Shown here one piece after another: positions 48,346-59,758 of a stretch of DNA of 64,000 bases. Where the stretch lies: NCBI GenBank assembly GCA_963978895.1, contig OZ022238.1:30418103-30482102 (forward strand), given 5' to 3'. The stretch comes from Erpobdella octoculata (taxonomy: Eukaryota; Annelida; Clitellata; Hirudinida; Erpobdellidae). Below the pieces are notes generated by a model. That model made no database searches. It worked only from the letters and a program-made list of their open reading frames with translations, and was not told the DNA's origin. Positions within the stretch are counted from its first letter, which is position 1. Each line of letters begins with the position of its first letter. A program made the position numbers and the translations under genes.

Positions 48346-51291
48346 GATGTTGTCCATTTTCTTTATTATACAAGCGCCAACTTCATTGGCTTCGTCACAA
48401 TTAATTCCATCCAAGTCTGTCGCCGCTATACCGGTTGAAAGACTATGCAGTCGGCTGTATTTTACCTCAAATGGGTTGTGTATCTTGAACCATATAATGA
48501 GTTTTTGAATATCACTCGCATCTCGTTTGATACGTGATTTACTCAGGTCTTTATGTTGAGATTCTTCAGAAGAACATTCAATACTAGTTAGACTAGTCAA
48601 TGCAGAATGAACAGTTGCACACTTGTGCATGCTGGTGACCCACATGAGCCTAACACTCTCAGACAATCCTCTACCATGTGTCAAGCCTCCCCTGTTTTTC
48701 ACCGATTTCATCATTACCTGCTCAATCACTAAACTGTAGACAACCCAGCCCAGAACCTATCTGATCGTCTAACTGCATAAAAACCACCTAAACTTAGTTG
48801 CTCAAACAACCAAGAGTGTGTCAATGGAAGATCTGACATCAATTGCAAATACAGACGAGCTTATTTGGCATAATTATTGTGTCCAGATGCTGCAAAGAGA
48901 TTCAGCATTTGTGTAAGTGATATTTGATGTAAGTTCCAATCCGACGTTCTCTCGGCAGTAATAAATGATCTCAAGATATTGATGGTGTCAATATATAGTA
49001 GCCATAACCTTGCTGTTCGATTATTTTTCAACATCTGAACTTTAAACAGAGAAATTGCGTTATTTAGTTTCTGCATGCAGAGTGGCAAACTTTCTTTTTT
49101 GAGAGTTACTTTAAAATTGAATATTTCTTTGTATAGATTCCTCAAATCATCAATATCAGAAGTAGTCAAAAACTCCATTTTCAATATTGATTCCAAAAGC
49201 AAAGCAAACAAAGCTGACTACTAAAAAGTGGCCGCGTAGTGCTCTAGCCACTGCCTTCCTGTCACCATGTGAGTTATGGCTACGGGTCCATAACAGCACT
49301 GCAGCGCTTCTGTCAAACCTGAGCCGGCCATGACACGACCAATGCTGCCCAAATAATTCATCAAGACATGAAACCCACCTAGACGACATACTGTGTTCAG
49401 TTTTGATGAACGCACAATATCAACAGCCTTTAACCACAGCGACTGGTCGAAAGTCACACAAGCCGTTGGAGCTTTTGAGCCTGACGTTTTATGAAAGTTA
49501 ACGGGGAAAAAATACAAATACATTAGGGTTCAAATCAATAATCGGAAGCATCCTTATGTCTGATGATGATCTGAAATCTCCGTCAGGTTTACAAGCATGT
49601 TCCATAAAGCCGGACCAATTTGACCTTTGCTGATCTTCATCTAAGCACAAGATACCAATTTTCCAGGCAAGTTCCAAGTTTAAAAAAGGAGGCAACACAG
49701 AAGGAAAATTTAAGTGAGAGATAGGCTTGAAAAACATCAATGATAATGATGACTTTTTGGGGAATGTGTATCCCAATATAGGAATACCTCGGTTTTTCAT
49801 AACACAGCTGGATTTTAGGCGTGACAATCGGGGTACAGCTGATTCAGCAAAGTGTCCTGACCCTAATCGATTACACGGAGTAGACATTGATATGATGCCC
49901 ATACCATGAAAGGTACCACTTCCATCTAAAGTGATAACGTTGTGGTCAAGATTATCACCAGACCCTTGCGTAAAACATTGAGGAAAATACTGAGGAGTAT
50001 CAGGGGAGTCATTCTGAACCACTGATTGTTTAAAAAGTTTAACTTCATCATATGAAATTGAAAATCCCAACCGTGACAGCAAATCAAGCAGCCATCTAGA
50101 TCCAAAGGCGTGATCTAAACTAACTCCAACGCCAAACAAAATTGGAGAGATAAGAGATCTTTGTCTTGCCCCCTGCACAATAGAATGACATATGGAAACT
50201 TGTTTTATTTCATTAAAAACAATATTTTCTATTAAGATTTTCAACAAACTAGAAATCCACCTTTTGGCATTTTCAATATTTGAGAAATCATCAGTTCCTG
50301 GATATGTTTCATTTGAGGACATTTCCCTTATTTGAGCTCTTATCAATTTTGCTGCTGCCACTATGATACGTTCACTCTCATCTTCTATGCTACTCTTTTT
50401 TTCAGCATACCATTGCTTAGTTATAATGTGAGATGCCATGTTACGGAAGCAAATAACATATTTCCGACCACAAACTTCGGCAAAAAACATGTGCTCAGCG
50501 TAGCGTTCTTCCAGCTTTCGTTTTATATGTTTTAATGAATACACTTCACCATCTTCCGATAATTCTTGCATTTTAATTTGTAATTCAGCTATTGTATAAA
50601 TTCCTTGATCTTCTTCTTCTAACCAGTCACACAGTTTTTCAAAAGTAATTAACATGTCGTTATCTTGATGTCGACCTGGATGGTTTCGGTCAGCGGTATT
50701 ATCTCTGACATACTTTGATTGACATTTTAGGAACACAGAATGACACACTCTGTGGTAACGAGCTTCTTCAGCTGGTAAGTCATTGCATGAATTTAACCTA
50801 CCAAGAACTTCTACACTCCATGCATCATTTCTTTTGTCAATTATAGTTTCTCTGAATTTCAATGTCATCACAGTACTTGATTCTTCTTTTAAATGTTTTT
50901 TACTTTCTCCAAAAACTATTTTTCCACACAAAAAACAATGTTGCTTCCAATTGAAAGTGTAGTCAGACGATCGTAATAATTTACACTTAAAATTCTCTTG
51001 ATCAACACCAACACCTTCTGCATGCTGCTCATTCTTTCGTTACAATTGATCGAAACTTCTTTTGTTAGTGTAGTCTCTCCGGCAATGATCATGGACATTA
51101 GCTACATTTGGTTTATTTTACAGATACTCTGTTAACTGTTCATCACCACGTAAGACGCTGAATTGACATAACGTTTCAATACCTTTAACACCTAGTGTAA
51201 CCATCTTGGAATCTTGATTGTATCACAGACGTTGTCGGAACGGAATTTAGTTCGACAAATTAAACATACCATTTCATTTAGTTCGCCCATT

Positions 51292-52616
51292 TCGAAAAAG
51301 AACAATAAAAACTCCAAAAAATAGATGTTTTACAAAATACTAACTTAGAAATTCGATGTTTTACGACAATTTACGAAAATACTAACTTATCGCTCACTAC
51401 GTAAATCACTTTCAAAAAAGCGTCAAAAAACCAATTTCCGAATGACGATTTCAACCGATTTTTGCAGGAAGAATCATAAACGTATTACAAACAAAATTTC
51501 CAAAAATCAGCTTGCTGTAAATTTTGTCTAGGTACAACAAGGAAAATTTGTAATTCTCCAAAAAAAATTCCTCGGACACCCCACTGATTGCGCTTAGCCC
51601 ATTATTGCAATAGAAATATTGTCGCCAGTCTGCCGCCATTTTACCACTCTCAATTACCAATGCAGCCGTCGTGTTTACGTCGATCGTCGCATGATATACG
51701 AACAATTAAGGGGTTTTAATTAAATTTAATTATTTTGCTTGAAAATAAAATTTGTTATTTAGTTATTCGGTATTTTTAACATTTTTTTACTACGGTCAAT
51801 ATGCTAATTATTCGGTAACACACAGATGAAACGCTTCGCAGATCACCGCAACCAAATCGCCCCGCTTTGGTTTAGCAAGTGCAGAATAGGTTGTACAAGA
51901 AACTGTATTACTCTAAAAGTTTTGAGTCTATTTAGTAATTTTTAACATCAAAATGTTTGTGAAATGTAGTAGTAAGTTATGTTGTGTATATAAACAAATT
52001 CAATAAGCACATTTGTTTTTAGCATTTGTTCAAAGTAAACGGTATCTTGTGTGTTAGCTAGGTCTATAATAATTGGTCAGCGAATAATATATTTAGTTTA
52101 GACTGAATAAATTACATGTAAACTATAACATATTAAAATTTCATTTAATTTTTATCATTCGTAAAGGTGTTTAATTTGATTCAGGCTTTGAGTTAATTTA
52201 ACGTGCAACGCAGCACATCCGCGCCGCAGCAAAACACGTAGGCTAATTGCCATTACGTTGTTGTTTTATTTTATTTGTATTCTTTAAATATTTATTGATT
52301 TATATACAAACCAATTACTTGAGGTTTTTATAGCAATGGGCTACATGTGATATGATGTGAAGGTTCTTGCTATGCCCGCTCTATTCTATAACTAAGGCGT
52401 ATTCTATTCCCACAAACTCACTTTTTGGATGCTTTAACAAGGCTGAACTGATGTTGCGATTCATGATCTTAAAATCGAAATATCTTTGTGAAAATAAATT
52501 GCATATTATGTTTTTTGTTTAAATTGTCTTTAAAAATGGATCTTTTTTTTTTTGAATTTTTGTGCTGCTTTTCTAGCATTCAACGAAGCTAGAAACAAAG
52601 TCAGAAATTCTACATT
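51292..52616. other. Non-coding interval
   Basis: No gene. CTGATTGCGCTTAGCCC near 51585 and CTGCCGCCATTTTAC near 51630 resemble parts of the MITE at 19.7 and 54.6 kb. Confidence 0.4.
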
Positions 52617-52669
52617 TCATCTTTGCGAACTTAAAACTTAAACAAACACTATTTTTTAAGCCTTTCAAC

Positions 52670-54095
52670 ATGAGTTTGTCGGCCACAACAGATATATGGA
52701 CAGACAACTATAGGCAACGAAGCTATATGACTGTAACCTTACATTTTTGTCTTCCAGATTTTACGTTACAAGACATGGTCCTCGAACAGCTGTGTTTACT
52801 GAAGCTAAAACAAGTGAAAACATTGCTGCTGAGTTAACAAATATTCTTAATTGTTTTGGCCTGGAACATAAAAAAAGTTATCTACGTCACAGATCAAGGC
52901 GCCAATGTTGTCAAGGCGTGCCGCCTCAATGCGGCACACGGTTTGCACAATCTCATCGCCGTTGATGGAGTTGGTAAATGCACTCTTATTCAATCTCTCA
53001 TCGTTAAAGTTAAAAACGTCATAAAGACCTTCACGTACAAAACGTCATTGCTTCAGAATGAATCCATTGATATATGGCTCATGAGCAACTTGTTTCAGAA
53101 CTTGAAGAAACTCTAGAAATAGTTAATAACCAAAAGTCTAGCATGATTTCTGGGGAAAACAAAGATGATGTTCCAGATTTGATTGATTCAGAAACAGATG
53201 TAATGGGACGAGACTCAGAAAAAAATCATCAGAATATGGTAACTTTGATGAAAGATTGCCCTACCCGATGGAATTGTCTACTCATGATGCTGTACAGCCT
53301 TATTAAAAATCAGCAACTTATTGAAAGGTGTCTCAGTCGTTTACGTCTTTTTGATAAAATGTTGAGCAATGAGGAATGGAAAACGATTGATAATTTGGCC
53401 TAATTTCTCAAATTATTTCAAACGGCTACTGAGGTATTAAGTGGTTCCAAATATCCGACAATTAGCCTTGTTTTATTGTTCAAGGCTGAGATTACAGGGG
53501 TCCTGACAGATTTAGCAACAGACAGCAATATTGTAAAGTCTATGAAACACAACATGCGAATAGCTCTAGATCATAAACTTCCAGTAACAGATTTACATGT
53601 AATCGCAGCAATGCTTGACCCACCTCAACGTGCTTTGACCACTGTCCAAAAATATCTTACAGAACAAAACATAACGGCTGTAGAATTTCTTAAGCAAGCA
53701 GTACAAAAAAACGTTGGTGATTTGGAGAAAGGCCAAGACGATCAAGTAGTCGTGATGAAACAGCTGAAAAAACCCCATGGAAACGAGCAAAATATGATAT
53801 GCTCGTAAAGCATGCAAGTTCAGCGACGTTGTCATTAGAACGCAACATTCAGCAGTATAGATGTTCAACTGTTTCTCCAAATGACCTGCTGGCTTGGTGG
53901 AAAACGCAGAATAAAACTTATCCAGAACTTTCAAAGCTTGCCAAAATTATTTTAGCTATTCCGGCTACAAGTGCGCCGTCAGAGAGCATTTTTCAACTAC
54001 GGGTTCAACAATTAATTCAAAGCGCAGTGCCATAACTCCATTATCCGTTGACAAGATAGTTTTTGTACACGAAAATTCACACTTTTTGACAAACT
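52670..54095 (+). pseudogene. hAT transposase, frameshifted
   Basis: M-S-L-S-A-T-T-D-I-W-T-D-N-Y-R-Q-R-S-Y-M opens the catalytic core (first Asp region). Then come V-T-D-Q-G-A-N-V-V-K-A-C (second Asp; 52886-52921), A-H-G-L-H-N-L-I, and K-D-C-P-T-R-W-N-C-L-L (the T-R-W-N motif). L-D-P-P-Q-R-A and the C-terminal A-I-P-A-T-S-A-P-S-E-S-I-F follow. Frame changes occur near 52760, 52870, 53080, 53400 and 53800, plus a stop at 53401. The N-terminal BED finger is absent. Confidence 0.8.
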
Positions 54096-54309
54096 AACAT
54101 AAATTTAGTTTGACTTGTCAACTTTATTTTTTTTTTTAACAAAGTAGTCCGTTTAATTTTTTTTATTTCATGTCGTTATTGTTTAATAAAAAAAAATTAT
54201 CACAAACGCCGCCAACGACGCCGCCGCCGTCAAAAACATGCGCCGCCGCCGCTGATCGAAACAGACCGGCGCGCCGCCGCCGACGATTTGACGTCGGCGC
54301 ACACCTCTA
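52670..54309 (+). mobile_element. 5-prime-truncated hAT
   Basis: Transposase pseudogene, then a GCC/CGG-rich subterminal region (54205-54300), ending GTCGGCGCACACCTCTA, a typical hAT right end. I see no matching left end; the copy begins within the coding region. Confidence 0.7.
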
Positions 54310-54649
54310 GTTTGAGGCTCACATTAAATTACTTAGGCAGTAATAAGGTTGCTCAGCCAAACGCCTTGGACTGTTGCTAAATATAGCCCTGGTGGCAAAT
54401 AAACTTTGCTAGAAAATTGCATTAATTACGTATTTACAAATAAAATGACTGTTTTGCTCCCTTATATTGTTTATTAAAGCTATTACTAGCAGCGAAATTC
54501 GGTATTTTTACATTTCAAAAAATATTCCGTCAATAGCATCAGGTAGGTAGGCGTGGCCTAAGAGTTCCAAAATGGCGACCATCGGCGACTCGCAGGCAGG
54601 TCTAAGCGCAATCCAGTTATATTATAGAGATCAGTGGTACACCCTTGGA

Positions 54650-54830
54650 ATTTGCGCAAAAATTCCAAAAAATCCAAATTATGCAAAAATTCCTGTAAAA
54701 ACAAATAATTCAAGAAAAAATTCAAAATACGCAAAAATTCCAAAAAATCCAAAATATTTAAAAAAAATGAAAAAATTCCAGAATATTTCCAAAAATTCTC
54801 ACAATTTTTTAAACAAAAACTCAAAAGTAT
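54650..54830. repeat. AAAATTCCAAAAAATCC-type A-rich repeat
   Basis: Irregular tandem repeats of A-runs with TTCC/ATCC. Frames reading N-P-K-Y-A-K-I-P or E-F-L-R-I-L come from this repeat. Confidence 0.6.
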
Positions 54831-55189
54831 TCTACGCACAACCAAATTTTATTACTTGCATCTACAATGAATAAGAACAACTAGCAAATCCAGTGGCCAT
54901 TCCCGGTCAAGCAGCAGTATTTGCTCCTATTTGAACGATGATTGTCTTGGAAATGATGTATTTATTGAATTATGAAATATTGAAAACTTATCGAGACTAA
55001 TTTTTTAACACTTTAGAAAGTGTAGATCCGAAAGTGGGTCTTCTTCGGATTGACTAGATCCCACTAGAGGGAACCCATCGCCGTCCCTGTCCTCCAGTTT
55101 AGAATGGAACAATCGGAAGTTTAGATAGCAAAGACAACGACAAAATCAAGCAAGCTTTCCTAGACAAACAATAATACTTTAACCGAGAA

Positions 55190-56267
55190 AACGATCTTGA
55201 AAAAAAAATCATGGATCTGAAACTGCAAAATGAAAATCTATCGTCTCAAATGAACCGGATGGAAGAACAATTCAACTCGTCATCTTCCCTGCAACAACTA
55301 CCAGAGGGATCGCTCCTTCTTAGAATGATGTTGCAAGCCGTTCAGCAAGCGGGAAAAACCAAGAGGCCACTGCTTTGATGGTCCAGTACTTGAACATTTC
55401 TGTTTCAACGTATGGATGCTTGGCGGACGTAGACTGTACGAAATATTTAACACCAATTTTAAGAAGGTTTTTCCATCTCCAGCAAACATTCATTTGAAAC
55501 TCAAAAAGTTTGACTTGTCAGTAGAAGAAGGATTCCTCAACATAACAGCTGTAAAGGAATATTTCATGCCCAACAGAGCCCTGCTAGTTGTGGGATTGTC
55601 AGCTGATGCGACCGACGTTGTGGATCAAATTGGATACCACCCCAAAACCAACTCTCTCTTGGGATTCTCTGGTTTACAACAAGACAACGGTAAGTGGACA
55701 GAAGGCATTCCACTCGTTCTCCTGGGAATACGAGCGACAATCAAAGAGGATCTTCAGTGTTCAACAGCCGAGTTGATGTATGGCGCCCCAATACGTCTAC
55801 CGGGAGAGTTTGTTCAGACGGGAGACAGCTGCGACGCCCCTAATTACGTCAAAAAACTGAAAGAACACATGAGTACCTTCCGCGCAACACCGACACGGGC
55901 ACAAAGCAAACCAGGTTTTATTCACTCAGACTTGCGTACAGCTCCTTTTGTCTTCATCCGAGTCGACGCTGTCAAAAAGCCCTTGCAAGCACCGTACACT
56001 GGGCCTTTCAAAGTTTTAGAAAGACACGAGAAATACTTCACCGTGGACAAAGGCGGCAAAAGCGACACAGTAAGCATCGACAGACTGAAGCCTGCATACG
56101 TCGAACACCTTCCAACAGTTTCAACAAATCCACAACCCATCTTTCCGCAACCAGCTCCTGACGCATCACCCACTCCAACACCAATACTCAACAAAGACCT
56201 TGAAATCAAGACTAGCAGCGGCCGCACAGTTCATTGGCCGAAAAAACTTTTTGAGTATCTCAATTAA
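55190..56267 (+). pseudogene. Chimera of a P-element-like transposase and gypsy integrase
   Basis: The first part (55190-55690) reads a coiled coil (D-L-K-L-Q-N-E-N-L-S-S-Q-M). It continues G-G-R-R-L-Y-E-I-F and A-D-A-T-D-V-V-D-Q-I-G-Y-H-P-K-T-N-S-L-L-G-F, resembling P-element/THAP9-type transposases. At about 55690 the same frame becomes gypsy integrase C-terminus (W-T-E-G-I-P-L-V-L-L-G-I-R, T-A-E-L-M-Y-G-A-P-I-R). A C-terminal domain (A-P-Y-T-G-P-F-K-V-L) and S-G-R-T-V-H-W-P-K-K-L end it. The open frame is 55416-56267 (283 codons). An upstream frameshift/stop lies near 55376. Confidence 0.75.
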
Positions 56268-56359
56268 CATTTTTGCATCGAGCATTTATCTTATTTAAGT
56301 GTTTTTCTGTATATACGTATATATTTTTATTTTAAGCAAATGCTCTGGTGGGGGAGTAC
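56268..56359 (+). other. gypsy-3 3-prime untranslated region and polypurine tract
   Basis: Ends TGGTGGGGGAGTAC, a polypurine-type run directly before the LTR. Confidence 0.7.
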
Positions 56360-56663
56360 TGTGGTGACCGTGACGCATTTATAATTACATCCTGCAACGC
56401 ATGTGCCATTCGCACCACAGGACGCAATGGACATTTTTATGACCATCGTTTTCGTAACATACGTCAGCTGACGGCCTATAAATAAGGGTAGCCAACCTAA
56501 ACATAGGGTGATTTTTAATTGCTTTCTCTCTCTCTGTTGCCTCTCGTTTTCGATTCATTTATTGTTCGTTTATCACTTACTGTAAATTGTGGATTTTGTC
56601 TGTTTTGTAAAAATAAAGTCTTACGAAATTATAAAGCTTGCGTTGTTAATTCTCTTCGTAACA
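56360..56663 (+). repeat. 3-prime LTR of gypsy-3
   Basis: 304 bp from TGTGGTGACCGTGACGC to CTTCGTAACA. Contains CCTATAAATAAGGG (TATA box, about 56476), AATAAA (about 56612) and a GT-rich end. No 5-prime LTR in the window. Confidence 0.8.
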
Positions 56664-56856
56664 AATATATTTCGGTTCCTAAGGACATACATACAAACAT
56701 TCATTTATATATATATATAGATAGTTGCGGTAATTGCGTAATAGAATTCATATTTAGTTTACGAAACAACGTTTGAAGGCTTCAAGCAAGTTTTAGCAAA
56801 TCTATCTTACGTTTTGAAGGGCTAAAAGAAGTTAGGAAAGAATAAAAAAGAAAAAA

Positions 56857-56969
56857 TCCACCACGAAATAACGAAAATATAAACTTCAGACTCGAACCCA
56901 CGACTGTCGGATTGGCAACACCGCCTCGCATCATGCCAACTACCTTACCATCTGCGCCACTTCCACCGC
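56857..56969 (-). mobile_element. Partial tRNA-derived SINE, minus strand
   Basis: Carries the B-box and A-box halves (reverse complement), lacking the 3-prime tail. Followed by the shared spacer, and head-to-head with the plus-strand copy at 57034. Confidence 0.75.
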
Positions 56970-57033
56970 CAAAAAACAGTGGTTGTTAAGCGCTTTTGTT
57001 GGGGTATGTTGAACACAACACTCGACTATGAAT

Positions 57034-57222
57034 GGCGGTGGAAGTGGCGCAGATGGTAAGGTAGTTGGCATGATGCGAGGCGGTGTTGCCGATCCGACAG
57101 TCGTGGGTTCGAGTCTGAAGTTGAGACATTTATATTTGCGTTATTTCGTGGTGGATTGTAAGCCATCCAAGTTTCTGATATATGTGGCTCGTAAAAACAT
57201 ATCAACGCTATGTTTCCTTATA
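57034..57222 (+). mobile_element. tRNA-derived SINE, reference copy
   Basis: GGCGGTGGAAG, then A-box-like TGGCGCAGATGG (57045-57056), B box GGTTCGAGTC (57106-57115), then a non-tRNA body ending CTATGTTTCCTTATAATATA. The tRNA-like half cannot close an acceptor stem, so it is not a functional tRNA gene. Confidence 0.82.
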
Positions 57223-57239
57223 ATATATATATATATATA

Positions 57240-58297
57240 CTAGCGGGGTTACCCGGCGTTTTTAGAGGTTTTTCTAATGTTTGTCCCTCTCGCTCCCGTT
57301 TCCTTCTCCACTTTCCCGTTTTCGTCGCGTTCCCGGTCGCTTTTCCGCTCTCGGTCGTTTTCCAGCTCCCGGTCGCTTTCCCGCTCAGAAGTTTTGTTAT
57401 CGATTTTCTCTCTTGCTCGCGTTTCCTTCCAAGCTTGCTCTCCCGATTCCAGTCGCTTTCCGCGTTCCCGGTCGCTTTCCGCGTTCCCGGTCGCTTTCCC
57501 GTTCCCGGTGGCTTTTCCGTTCCCGGTCGCTTTCCCGTTCCCGGTCGCTTTCCCGTTCCCGGTCGCTTTCCGTTCCCGCTCACGCTTGCTCTCCCGTTCC
57601 CGGTCATGCTTGCTCTCCCATTCCCGGTTGCTCTCCCGTTCATGCTCATTTTTTCTTTTCCATTCTTTCATAACTTCTGTTAGCCTATAAAACGTAAAAT
57701 AGATTTGCTAAGACTATATATATATATATATATATGAATGTTTGTGGGTTAGTTTGTCTATTATAGAAACGGGAAAGCGACCCGGAACGGACAGCGAGCG
57801 GGAACGGAAAAGCAAGCGTGAGCGGGAATGGGAGAGCAAACGTGAGCGGGAAAGCGACCGGGAGTGGTAAAGCGACCGGGAGCGGGAAAGCGACCGGGAG
57901 CGGGAAAACGACCGAAAACGGGAAAGCGAACGGGAGTGGGAAAGCAGGTGGGAAAGGAAACGGGAGAGAAAGAGACAAACATTAGAAAAACCTCTAAAAA
58001 ACCCGGGCAACGCCGGGTATCTCCGCTAGTACATACATAAACACACACACAGACACACATACACATACATACATACACACATACATACGCACATACATAT
58101 ATATATAGTTCCCGCTCGCTCACCCGCTCCGCTCCGCTCATTTTGTGACGGATTTCAAATTTTTTTTTTTTTATTTGACTTTCCCCTTGACTCTCAAGGT
58201 TGTGTGAAAATTTCATTACGATCGGATGAATGGTGTAGCAATGCAGAAAGGACATTAACATACATAAATACAAACATTCATTTTTATATATATAGAT
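57240..58297 (-). mobile_element. Minus-strand Helitron with a nested plus-strand Helitron
   Basis: The 5-prime terminus TCTATATATATAAAAATG lies on the minus strand at 58297. The 3-prime end, hairpin AACGCCGGGTAACC, then CGCTAG, lies at 57240. Between are the GAGAGTCAAGG/CATTCATCCG block (58170-58240) and a minisatellite of CCCGTTCCCGGTCGCTTTCC units (57290-57650). The nested copy is at 57718-58029. Long Arg-Ser and Pro-Gly-Arg frames come from the minisatellite. Confidence 0.72.
57718..58029 (+). mobile_element. Nested Helitron
   Basis: TATA-rich start with ATGAATGTTTGTGGG, GGGAAAGCGACCGGGAGC-type repeats, hairpin CCCGGGCAACGCCGGG (58001-58016) and CTAG at 58026-58029. Confidence 0.75.
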
Positions 58298-58339
58298 AAT
58301 AATAATAATAAAACGTAATATTCCAACAATCCTTTCGCT

Positions 58340-58690
58340 CATTCGCATCTTTGATTTCGCGGATTACTCGTGACCACCAAAAACTGCGTAATTCCGAAAG
58401 ATGCGTTCTCCACTTCTGCTCTTCTTTGCTCAACGTATGGGTACTATATGTTTTAGGCAAAAAAGGACAAGAGTCTTAGTTATATTTATATTCTCTATAG
58501 TATTTTTTTCTGTGTATTGTTGGTGGAACCCAAGTTTTTTCCATCCCGTTAGTAGTATTGTTCTCAATTCAATGTTAGTTAATAATTATATTTAGAATTT
58601 TAGATGGGTAATCTTTCCTACGGACGGCCCGTGCCGAAAAAATAATCTTATTTTGATTATTTTGTTACAATAACATAAAAAACAAGTTTT
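58340..58690. other. Non-coding interval
   Basis: A 64-codon frame at 58401-58595 would encode a hydrophobic segment, but nothing supports it as a gene. Confidence 0.35.
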
Positions 58691-58699
58691 ATACCAAAT

Positions 58700-59135
58700 T
58701 GAATTTAAAACTTCAGACTCGAACCCACGACTGTGGATCGGCATGCCAACTACCTTACCATCTGCGCCACTTCCACCGCCAAAAAACAGTGGTTGTTAAG
58801 CGCTTTTGTTGGGGTATGTTGAACACAACACTCGACTATGAATGGGCACGAATCAATGCTCGATAGTCTATATAAGTTATACGGCTTACAATCCGTCACT
58901 AGCTAATTTAATAGATATCAAAGATATGTTTTTTATGATATATATTATAAGGAAACATAGCGTTGATATGTTTTTACGAGCCACATATATCAGAAACTTG
59001 GATGGCTTACAATCCACCACGAAATAACGCAAATATAAATGTCTCAATTTTACACTCGAATCAACGACTGTCGGATCGGCAACACCGCCTCGCATCATGC
59101 CACTACCTTACCATCTGCGCCACTTCCACCGCCAA
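58700..59135 (-). mobile_element. Two tandem SINE units, minus strand
   Basis: A shortened SINE (58712-58780, deletion around GGATCGGCATGCC) is followed by the shared spacer (58781-58943) and a full SINE (58944-59133). This is the arrangement seen at 43.1-43.6 kb. Confidence 0.75.
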
Positions 59136-59149
59136 AAAACAGTGGTTGT

Positions 59150-59259
59150 TAAGCGCTTTTGTTGGGGTATGTTGAACACAACACTCGAGCATTGATTCGT
59201 ACCCATTCATAGTCGAGTGTTGTGTTCAACATACCCCAACAAAAGCGCTTAACAACCAC

Positions 59260-59262
<3 letters not shown>
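59150..59262. repeat. Palindrome of SINE-unit spacer
   Basis: AAGCGCTTTTGTTGGGGTAT ... ACACAACACTCG is followed immediately by its reverse complement (CGAGTGTTGTGT ... ATACCCCAACAAAAGCGCTT), an inverted repeat with almost no spacer. Confidence 0.85.

Positions 59263-59339
<77 letters not shown>
59263..59339. repeat. (TA)n tract
   Basis: TA run after the palindrome. Confidence 0.95.
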
Positions 59340-59343
<4 letters not shown>

Positions 59344-59758
59344 TGAGCATATATAGGAATATATGCTCAATTTTAATAAAATACACAAATTTGTTTCAGT
59401 CAGGGTAATCTCCTACTGAACCATGTATCTAAGCTACAGAGTTTCAAAACACAATTTTTCTTATTGAACTTTTGAGTTGACTCCCTGACGCCCAAATAAA
59501 AAATGGCAGAAAAATGACTTCTACAAAATACAGCCATGTTAGCGTGAGCCAAATCTCATCAAAACAATTTGTCTCGCATGTTATGATAGAAAATGAGACG
59601 TTGTAGCAGTAAGCCTGGAGAAGAATGGATAGAATGCTATCACCAGAGAAATGACCAAAACACCAAGAGGAATAACTGAAAGTAATGATATCTGCGCAAA
59701 AAAAAATTAGAATCAGTATCATCATGTCAGCAGAGGTTCCAAAAATAAATATCCTAAC

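Larger units (their letters stand above)
47495..51291 (-). pseudogene. Broken member of a multi-copy metazoan protein family, split by a hAT
   Basis: The minus-strand start is M-G-E-L-N-E-M-V-C-L-I-C-R-T-K-F-R-S-D-N (51291). Frames shift to G-V-K-G-I-E-T-L-C-Q-F, V-H-D-H-C-R-R-D-Y and H-C-F-L-C-G-K-I-V-F-G. A 477-residue frame follows (50931-49498), containing E-A-R-Y-H-R-V-C-H, A-A-K-L-I-R-A-Q-I and V-I-T-L-D-G-S-G-T-F-H-G-M-G-I-I. Further frames continue S-L-W-L-K-A-V-D-I-V, H-V-L-M-N-Y-L-G-S-I-G and E-Q-V-M-M-K-S-V. It then reads H-K-D-L-S-K-S-R-I-K-R-D-A-S-D and K-K-M-D-N-I, then past the hAT P-F-T-E-A-V-L-R-K. The Cys/His pairs at the start suggest a zinc-binding N-terminus. I recall this family as multi-copy and uncharacterised in cnidarians and other invertebrates; function unknown. 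At least four frameshifts or stops. Confidence 0.65.
52617..54660. mobile_element. MITE-like repeat carrying a nested hAT
   Basis: Left flank CATTTCATCTTTGCGAACTT (52617) and right flank TTGAGGCTCACATTAAATTA (54313) match adjacent parts of the repeat at 19836-19930. The right end near 54610-54650 carries CTAAGCGCAATCCAGTTATA, the inverted terminal block seen at 19.75 kb. Confidence 0.55.

Noticed and set aside
57034..57120. Possible functional tRNA gene
   Set aside because: A and B boxes are present, but no acceptor stem closes, and the same sequence recurs as a longer SINE unit.
57218..57690. Arg/Ser-rich and Pro-Gly-Arg-Phe frames on both strands
   Set aside because: They come from the GGGAACGGGAAAGCGACC minisatellite in Helitron tails; all frames are open because the unit lacks stops.
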